Source: Sorex araneus
Taxonomy: Eukaryota > Chordata > Mammalia > Eulipotyphla > Soricidae
Length of the DNA: 64,000 bases
Assembly: GCF_027595985.1 (NCBI RefSeq)
Contig: NC_073306.1
Location: 83,935,599 to 83,999,598 of the forward strand
Reading direction: 5' to 3'
Each line of letters begins with the position of its first letter. The first letter of the stretch is position 1. The translations under genes and the position numbers were made by a program. Of this stretch, positions 40,801 to 49,800 are shown piece after piece. The notes below the pieces were generated by a model. The model worked only from the letters and a program-made list of their open reading frames with translations, did no database searches and was not told the origin of the DNA.

Positions 40801-43800
40801 TAGGGCATTTGCCTTGCATGTGGCTGACCCGGGTTTGATTCCCAGCATCCCATATGGTCCCCGCCCCCCCAAGTACCACCAGGAGTGATTCCTGAGTGTA
40901 TGAGCCAGGAGTAATCCCTGTGCATGTGCACCTCCGGGTATGACCCAAAAAGAAAAAAAAAAAAAAACAGAAGGGGGAGCCAGAAAGGCCATCTGTGTGG
41001 ACACCACTGGAAAAGGCCTGGGCTCGGCCGATTCAGGGCAGCAGAAGGATGGCTAAGTTGTGTGGAGACAGGCCAGGAATTGGGGGCTGGACTGGCAGGA
41101 GGCTGCCCGCCCACCGGCCTTTAGCAGAGCCGCTCTGGCAAAGGAGGGGTCTCTGGGATGGGGTGGGGGCACAGCTCTGATCCCGGCGCCTCCTCCCTCC
41201 ACCAGTGTGTGCAGCCCACCCCCCTCTCAGCGTGGTCCGGAGGTTCGCCCACCTTTTAAACCAAAGCCATCAGGACTTCCTGGCTGAGGCGGAGCTGCTG
41301 AGGCTCCAGGAGCTCGTGGTGAGGAAGATCCGGGCCAACCAGCAGCTGGAGCAGGACCTCAACCTCATGGACATCAAGATCGGCCTGCTGGTCAAGAACC
41401 GGATCACGCTGCAGGTGGGGGCCCCCTCCTCGTGCCAAGGTCGGGGCTTCCCCGCCCCACCTGGCGCAGTGGGGTCATAGGAGAGCAGGTCCAGGACTTA
41501 AACCAGGGGCTCAGACCCACAAGGCATGTGCTCCGCCACTAGCCCCGTCTCAGGGCTAATAACCCACAGTAGAGGTGCAGTGATGAGAGAATCCCCCCTT
41601 CCCACACACACACACCGCTCGCCAGATGTAGAGACTTTCGGGTCCTCAACTGAAAGTGACCAGAAGCTCAGCAGTGCTGGGCTCGGGGGTGTAGGAGCCC
41701 TGGTTCCCTCTGGGGACTTGCTCCGTGAGAAACCCGGCGCCAGGTGGGTCTCCGGGCAGCAGTGGGGAGAACCGTGGGTCTCCCTTGGCTCCAGCCCTGA
41801 CCTGGGCAGCAGAGTGCCTGGCCCTCGGGCCCACTGCCTCTGGGCTCTGTACAGCCGGGCTGCTGTCCCCTCCCCTCCCCCCGCCCTCCCTGCAGGAGGT
41901 GGTCTCTCACTGCAAGAAGCTGACCAAGAAGAACAAGGAGCAGCTCTCGGACATGATGGTTCTGGACAAGAAGGGGCTAAAGTCACTGAGCAAAGAGAAG
42001 CGGCAGAAACTCGAAGCTTATCAACACCTCTTCTACCTGCTGCAGGTGAGTGAGGTTGGGGAAGGAGCCGAGCTCTGCCACCAAGTGCAGGGGGCCAGGG
42101 GCCCTTGCCCCAGGGAAAAGGGGGTGTTTCTGGTCCCCCCCGGGGAGCATGGACCGATGGTCTCTGCCGTCTGAGTTCCCACCTGGGTCCGTTCTCAACC
42201 TGCTGAGTCTTCACAGCACGCACACCTATGTTTCCACCCGCCCCCTCACAGACTCAGCCCATCTACCTGGCCAGGCTCATCTTCCAGATGCCACAGAACA
42301 AAACCACCAAGTTCATGGAGTCGGTGATCTTCAGCCTGTACAATTATGCCTCCAACCGCCGTGAGGCCTATCTCCTGCTCCAGCTCTTCAGGACAGCTCT
42401 CCGGGAGGAGATCAAGTAGGTCGGCCGCACGCGGCCCCACTGGGGGAATGGATGCTCGTGGGGCGGGAAAGAGAGGCCGCCAGCTCCTCATGGTCATTGC
42501 GATTGGGAGGCAGAAAAGGGACCAGAGAAACTCTTTTCTTTCCCTTTTGTGGGTAGATATCTCCTGGGCCCATGGGGGCTGGGACACAGCTGGCGTGTTA
42601 GCAGAGGCCAGGAAGGAGGCATTAATATGTTTATTTTGATTTTTTCGGGGGGGGGGGGATGGCACACTCAGCGATGCTCAGGGCTTATTCCTGGCTCTAC
42701 TCAGTTGTCACTCCTGGAATCAGGGAGTCATATTGGATGCCGGGGATAAAACCCAGCTTGGCCATGTGAAAGGCCCTTTACTCCCTGTACTAGCACTCCA
42801 GCCCCTGGGCATATTTATTTATTTATTTATTTTTGGTTTTGTTCCATACCCAGAGATGCTCAGGGCTTACTTCCTGACTCCACACTCAGGGATCAAACCT
42901 GGGTCAGCCGTGTGCAAGGCAAGCACCCTACCCATTATACTCTCGCTCTGGCCCCTGAGATTGTTTTTAAGAGGCACTGGGACCAGCTGGAAGGCCTTCC
43001 TGGTTTGTGCTAACCCTGTGTTCCATTCACGGCCAAGCGAGGCTCCCTGAGCATTCCCAGAGGTGCTCCCCAATAGAAAAGAGGCCCAGCAGAGTGTGCT
43101 GTGAAGAGCCCAAATGTCACAAAGGAAGAGGACTTGGGTCAGTTTCCCAGATGCCGGCCGCAGCCTCAGGGCCCTCTTACATCACAGGTCAAAGGTGGAG
43201 CAGCCCCAGGACATGGTGACCGGTAACCCTACGGTGGTGAGGCTGGTGGTGAGGTTCTACCGGAACGGGCGTGGCCAGAGCGCCCTGCGGGAGATCCTGG
43301 GCAAGGTCATCCAGGACGTGCTGGAGGACAAGATGCTCAGCGTCCACACAGACCCCGTGCACCTCTACAAGAGCTGGGTCAACCAGACTGAGGCCCAGAC
43401 GGGCCAGCGCAGGTGGGCGGCAGTGGTGGCCGGAGGAGCAGGAGGGCGGGAGGGTGTGCTCTGGGGGCTTCACCTTTGGGCCTCACTGGCAGCCAGGGTG
43501 CGCCTTGAGACTGAGGTGCCGGCATGGACACTGGTCTGAGAGCTGATGGGGGCACGGAGAGGTGGTCTCAGCAGGCCCCTCTGGATGTGAACATGACACT
43601 GGCCGGGGCTGGGGCCTGCAGGGCTGGAAGCCCAAATGAAATGTGTTTAGCTGGCGAGTGATGTGTCTGTTCTGGCAGTGGATGGCCCGGGGGTCAAGGA
43701 GTCTTCAGACCTGTGGATAAAAAGGGACCCAGAAGTCGGGCTTCGGGGTCTCCCGGTGGCCTGCAGGTTCCCCTGAGGGAATGATGGGCACTACCCCAGC

Positions 43801-46800
43801 CCCCCAACTGGGGCATGGGGGTGTCCACATGGGGGACACTCATTCGGGACTTGCCCACAGCCTGGCTCAACATCAGACGTTTCTTGGCTTTGTGGGCCCG
43901 TTGCCCCCCATCTCTGGTCTCCTAAATACAATGATTCACACAGTAAAGGCACAGGCAGTGTTGGCAGCCCCGGCTGCGGCCACAGCTGCTCCGCACACCC
44001 CAAGCTCTCCATCACCCTGTTCTTCCGCTCCTTGCGGGGCTTCCCTTTTCACCCACATCCCTTTGCTCCTCGCTGCATCCTCCCTGCCCCTCTGGGCTGC
44101 ACGCTGACTGCATACCTGGGATTATAGCAGATGAAAGTTTTCCTTTGGGCGATGTATCTCAGAGATGGGACCCCACTGGCCTCAGCTGGAGCAGGTACCT
44201 AGTCTCTCTCCAGAGGTTGTTTTTGTTTCTTTATAAACTTTTGCAGTGCCAGGGATCAAACTCTGGGCTTTACACCCATGAGGGAGGTGCACATGCCACC
44301 CCCTAGGCCTCACCTTCTGTCTCTCTGTCCACAGCCACCTGCCCTATGATGTCACCCCAGAGCAGGCCTTGAGCCACCCTGAGGTCCAGAGGCGGCTGGA
44401 CATCTCCCTTCGGAATCTCCTCACTGTGACTGATAAGTTCCTCGTGGCCATCTTGTCATCCGTGGACCAAATTCCGTACGTGTAACAGCCCCACCCCCGC
44501 TGAGGCTCAGGGTCTCGGGAACAGGCCACAGGGGACAACAGACTGGCCTGGAGGGAAACACGGCACTCCAAGGGCTTCCTGGAGGCTGGGGGGACAGGCT
44601 GAAGTGACCTCTGGAGGAGGACGTGCTGGTCTTTGTGGACCGTCTGGAGCCTCGGGCATCACAGGAACATAGCCCCTCAGAGAGCACAGGGGAACGCGGC
44701 CTCCAGTGCCTACATTCAGAAATAAATACAGGACTGGGGCCGGAGAGGTAGTACAGTGGGTTGGGCACTTGGCTTGCATGCAGCTGCTGACTCCGGTTCA
44801 GTCCCAGCATCCTATATGGTCCCCCGAGCACTGCCCAGATCCCTGAGTGCAGACTCAGGAGTTACCCTGGATGTGGCCAAAAACCAAAAACAGAAAGAAG
44901 TGCAGGACTTTAGGTAGTACAGTGGTTAGGGCAGTTGCCTAGCTCATGGATTCTCTCCCCTGCACCAAGTCTGAGCCCCAAAGTCCCCCAGGAGCCCCCC
45001 TCCCCAAAGTCCCCCAGAATCCCTGATCACAGAGTCAGGAACCAGCCGTGGGCATCACCAGGTGTGGCCCAAAAACCAAAAAGAAGAAAAGGAATACTTT
45101 AAACCAGTAAGGGACATTTTAAATTTTCTCCTTTCTTAAAACTTAGTGAGTGTTTTTTTGAGGGGCCAGTGAGGGAGGGTCAGGGTGATGGTCCGGAGAA
45201 TGCTCTGGACACCGGAGCCCAGTTTATTCCCTGGCACCCACCACGCACTCCCCCATGCACAGAGCCAGGAGTAGTCTCTGAGCACAAGTGGGTGTGGCCC
45301 GGGAACCTAAAGAAAAAGAAAGAACTGCAGAGGAGTGACAGCACTGAGCAGGTGGGACGCCCCTGAATTGTCCGTCCATGGGCAGGCCAGCTTTACTAGT
45401 GCTCACGCCACAGGCAGAGGGGTCCCGGCTGGGGACCCAGGGGAGTCAGACTGCTTCAGAGCAGCTGAACAGTGAGGGTTTGCAGTGAAGCGTCAGGAAG
45501 AATTATTCTCGGGCTGAGCAAGAAAAGTTTAAGTGAGCCATAAACACCTGTCTCGGGACCCTAAGTGTCCCCCTAGATGGTGAAAATAGTTTTTAGTCTA
45601 ATTAAGTCTCAGTGTAAGTGGCATTTCCATGCAGAAATGACCATCATCCATCCAGCGCCTGAGAACTGGCTCTGGGCTGAGCACAGACCCACATTCCTGG
45701 CACCGTGTGGCCGAGTGCCTCTGTGTGTGGCCGGAGAACCCAGAGCAAAGGATGGGTCCCACCCTGCAGAGCAGGCACGGGCTCGGGGGAGGGTACACCT
45801 GAGGAATGACCCGGGGTAGTGGTGGGATCAGCTCCCAGCCCCTGGCCCTCACGTGCTCTGTTCGAGGCTGGGCCAGGTTGGCCTAGGCCTTTGGGGCTCT
45901 TCTGGGGTGAGCGTCAGATGCCCAAGCTATGGACCACAGGTGCCTCTGGGAAAAGGACAGAGGCAGGGAGCTGGGGGTCTCCCGGGAGAGATTCCATCTA
46001 GACTGGAGGCCAAAGGAGACCTTGTGGGCAGTGGGCCAGGCCAGTGCTAACACCAGTCTGGGGTTGCTGGGCAGATGGCCACAGGGCAGCTGAGGGCAGT
46101 GCCAGGCTGAGGCAGGCTGGCACCCATTGCTTCATCCCCAGGTACGGCATGCGGTATGTGGCCAAGGTCCTGCAGAGCGCTCTGGCCGAGAAGTTCCCTG
46201 ACTGCTCTGAGGACGAGATCTATAAGGCAGGTGGCGGCCCTCACTGAGGCCCTCCACCCTGGGGAGGGCAGAGCTGGCTGGGGGGGGGAGGGGGGCCCTA
46301 GGGTCTGGCTGCTAGCCCTGCCTCGCTTCTTTGCTGTGTGCCCTGGGACGAGGTGCCCGCCTGCCCCGCATGCTGAGCGGGCTGGGGGGCCCCGTGCAGT
46401 CACGAAGCTGGGAAGGGGGGCCGGACCTGCATCTGGAGTGGTCTCCTCTGCCCTCAGGTGGTGGGGAACCTGCTGTACTACCGCTTCCTGAACCCCGCGG
46501 TGGTGGCCCCCGACGCCTTCGACATCGTGGCCCTGAGCGCGGGCGGCGCCCTGGCCCCCTCGCAGCGCCACGCCCTGGGCGCCGTGGCCCAGCTCCTGCA
46601 GCACGCGGCCGCGGGCAAGGCCTTCTCGGGGGCCAGCCGGCACCTGCGCGTCCTCAACGGCTACCTGGAGGAGACGCACCTCAAGTTCAGGTCCTGCCCG
46701 GCCTCTCCTCCCGCCCCGCCCCCTCTCCTCTGGTCCTCATCCTGGTCCGTGGGGGAAGAGGTGGAGCAGAGGCAGGGGTGCGGACCAGTGGGCGGGGCTC

Positions 46801-49800
46801 CCCTCAGTCAGGAGGCCGAGGGCACGGGCCGGGGGGCCTGGTGTGGACCCCCAGAGCCCGTGAGCAGCCCCTGCCGCTGCCAGGGGAGAGCCGAGGGCGC
46901 AGAGGTGTCTGGGGCGCTGGCACACCCCTCTCTCACGCGCCTGGCTCTGGCTGTAGGAGGTTCATCTGCCGAGCCTGCCAGGTGCCCGAGCCTGAGGAGC
47001 GCTTCGCCATGGACGAGTACTCGGACATGGTGGCTGTGGCCAAGCCTCTGGTGTACATCACGGTGGGGGAGCTTGTCCACACGCACAGGGTGAGAGCCCA
47101 CGCCTGGGGCCCTGCGAGGGGGGAGGGCAGCTGCAGCAGCCTAGGGGGAAGGCCCAGCCCTGCCCATGTGTGCTTCCCCTCTCTCAGCTGCTTCGAGAGC
47201 ACCAGGACGGGCTCGCCCCTGACCACTGCGACCCCCTGCACGAGCTCCTGGAGGACCTGGGGGAGCCGCCCACCGTCGCAGACCTCGTGGGTATGGTCTC
47301 TCGAGCATCCCAAGGTTGCCTCCCCGTGTCCACACACTGTCCTCGGTGGGACACCAGGTCCCGGCAGATGGGGACAGGGTGGACAGAGATTCCAAGGCCG
47401 GCCCTCAGAAACAGCCCCTGGGAGCGGGTTCCAGAGGCAGGAGGTGCAGAGGGCCAGTATGGCTGGAGGTTGCAAGCCTTGTCCGGTAAAAGCAAGGGTG
47501 TGTCCAGGGGCCCGGGGCCAGGCCAGAGGCTCTTGGCACCCAGGATCCAAGTGTCAGGAAACGATACACCCAGTCTCAGGAGGGTGAGCTCGGTAGCCAC
47601 GCCCATTCTCTGGGTGCTCAGGGTCAGGGACAGGTGGTGCCCTGGGTAGCAGAACGGCTTCCTGGGGAGGGGCGCCTGGAGGGGCATCTTTCCTGGGACT
47701 CCACCTGTATGTCTGTGTCTGTGTGTCCTTCTCTGTGTTGTGTGTCTGTGTGTCTGTGCCCTTCTCTATGTGTGTCTGTGTCTGTGTGTGTCCATCTCTG
47801 TGTGTCTTCTCTAAGTGCGCCTATGTGTCTGTATATCTCTGTATTTTTATGGGGGGGGTTGTTTTGTGTATTTGATTTTTGGGTCCCATCCACCCAGCAG
47901 TGCTCAGGGGTTACTCCTGGCATGCTCGGGGGACCATATGAGGTGTCAGGGATCGAACCCGGGTCAGCCGTGTGCAAGGCAAATGCCCTACCGCTGTACT
48001 ATTGCTCTGGTCCCATACCCGTAGGTGTCAGCGTCTTTCTCTGTGTCTGCGTGTATGTGGCTGTGTGCCCTCTCTGTGTGTGTCCATGTGTCTGTGTGCA
48101 TCTGTGTGTGTCTGTCTCTGTCCTCCGTGTGTCTCTCAGTGTCTGTCTGTGAGTGAGTCTCCACACCTGCCTGCCTCAGGGGACAACATACCTGAAGATG
48201 GGAACATGGACCTGAACCGGCTAGAAGTGTCGCTGAGACTTACCAGCAAGTTTGAGGGGCTGGAGGTGGACGCCGAGGAGCCCAGTGTCCAGGGCCTGCT
48301 GCTGAGGTGGGTGAGGGGCTTGCTGCTGCCCCTTGGGTTCTTGCCACACCCTGCGCTACCTAAGCTTCCTCCTGCCCCCTCCCTGCAGCTCCCTGTTGCC
48401 GGAGCTGATTGGATCCTCAGCCGTGCACTTGGGCGTGCTCTGCCAAACGCTTTCCTTTGTCGGGGGCTCTGGGCCAGTCCCGGCGAGCCAGGCCGCCAGC
48501 CCAGTGCTTGTGCCAGAGGAGGCCACGCTGCTCAGGCCCTGTGGTGCTGGGGGGCCACCATCTGCTCTGGTTTGGTTTGGGGCCGTGCCCACAGCTGCGC
48601 ATGCCTGGCAGGGGTGAGGCTGGGGCTCCTGCAGGCAGACCTGAGCACGGCTTTGGTCTCCTGTGAGGCCTGGGCTGTCCCCAGCAGGGGCTCATGCCAG
48701 CCAGGAACCAAACTTGGGGTCTCGCATATGCAAGGTCCCTGTTCCCCCCACTTGCGTTTTCTTGCTGGCTCTCCAAATGTTTTGTTTCGGGTTTTGTTTT
48801 GTGTTGTTTTGTGTGCCGCATCCGCAGTGTCCAGGGCTTACCCCCTTGGCTCTGCACTCAGGGATCACTCCCAGTGCGGCTCAGGGTGGCCTGTGTGGTG
48901 CCGGGATTGAACGGGGTTGGCTGCACACAGGCCAAGTGCCCTATTCCCTGCAGTGTCTCCAGTCTGCAGATGTTTTTGTGCACATCCTCACTAAGTCTTA
49001 AAACTTTGAGAGAGACACTCGTGTTCCTGTTTTCCTGTGGAGGAAGGGAATGGATTGAGTGATCAGCCAGCTGTGGGCTCAGGCTGCAGTGCCCGGAGCT
49101 TCCTGGGGGCCATGGAACTCTGCGGCAACGGGCAGGGTCCCATGGGGAGGCCATGAGCCCCCGCCCCCTCCCCATGTCCCCACTCGTCCCTCCCCACTGC
49201 CAGCTGGTGACTGAGGCTGAGCTTCATCCTGCCTCCCTCTCTGGGCAGGGCCAGGGAGGGAGCACGGAGAGCCCCGGAGAAGGGACCGAGGGTCAGGAGG
49301 CCGAGGGCAGGGTCAGCTCCGAGTCTAGCCTCGGACATTCCGGGCCCTGATCTATGCTGCTTCCCTTCCCCTCCCAGCTCCTCTCCTCCTCCCCTCTTCC
49401 CTTGCCCCCCACCCCAAGCACCCCAGCAGCTGTGGTGAGGGTACTCAGGACCCCTCCCCAGCCCCTGCGACCCCCTTGCTCCCCTGCAGCACCAAGCAGA
49501 TGCTGGTCGCCATCCTGCAGTTCCATCCTGGGGACTCCATCCCTGAGCTCCTGTCCCTCCCGCCTTCCAGTGAGCAGGTGAGAGGCCAGGCCAGAGCACG
49601 GACAGGGATGGTCTCCCCTCCCCTCCCCATCCCTGCTGCCAGGCCACAGAGCCCGCGGGCCCCGCTGCAGAGGAGAGCCCAGCTGGTGGCTGGAAGGGCC
49701 CTGTGAGGGGAAGCGCCGGTGCCTTCCCGGGGGAGGGGGCGCCTCATGCAGCTGTGGCACGCCCTTGGCTGTGGCTCTCCCAAGGCGGCTCCTGCGAGTG

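Noticed and set aside
46331..47587. A 418-codon open frame on the plus strand
   Set aside because: It runs through introns and out of frame over IQGAP3 exons 29-31; its length reflects high GC content.
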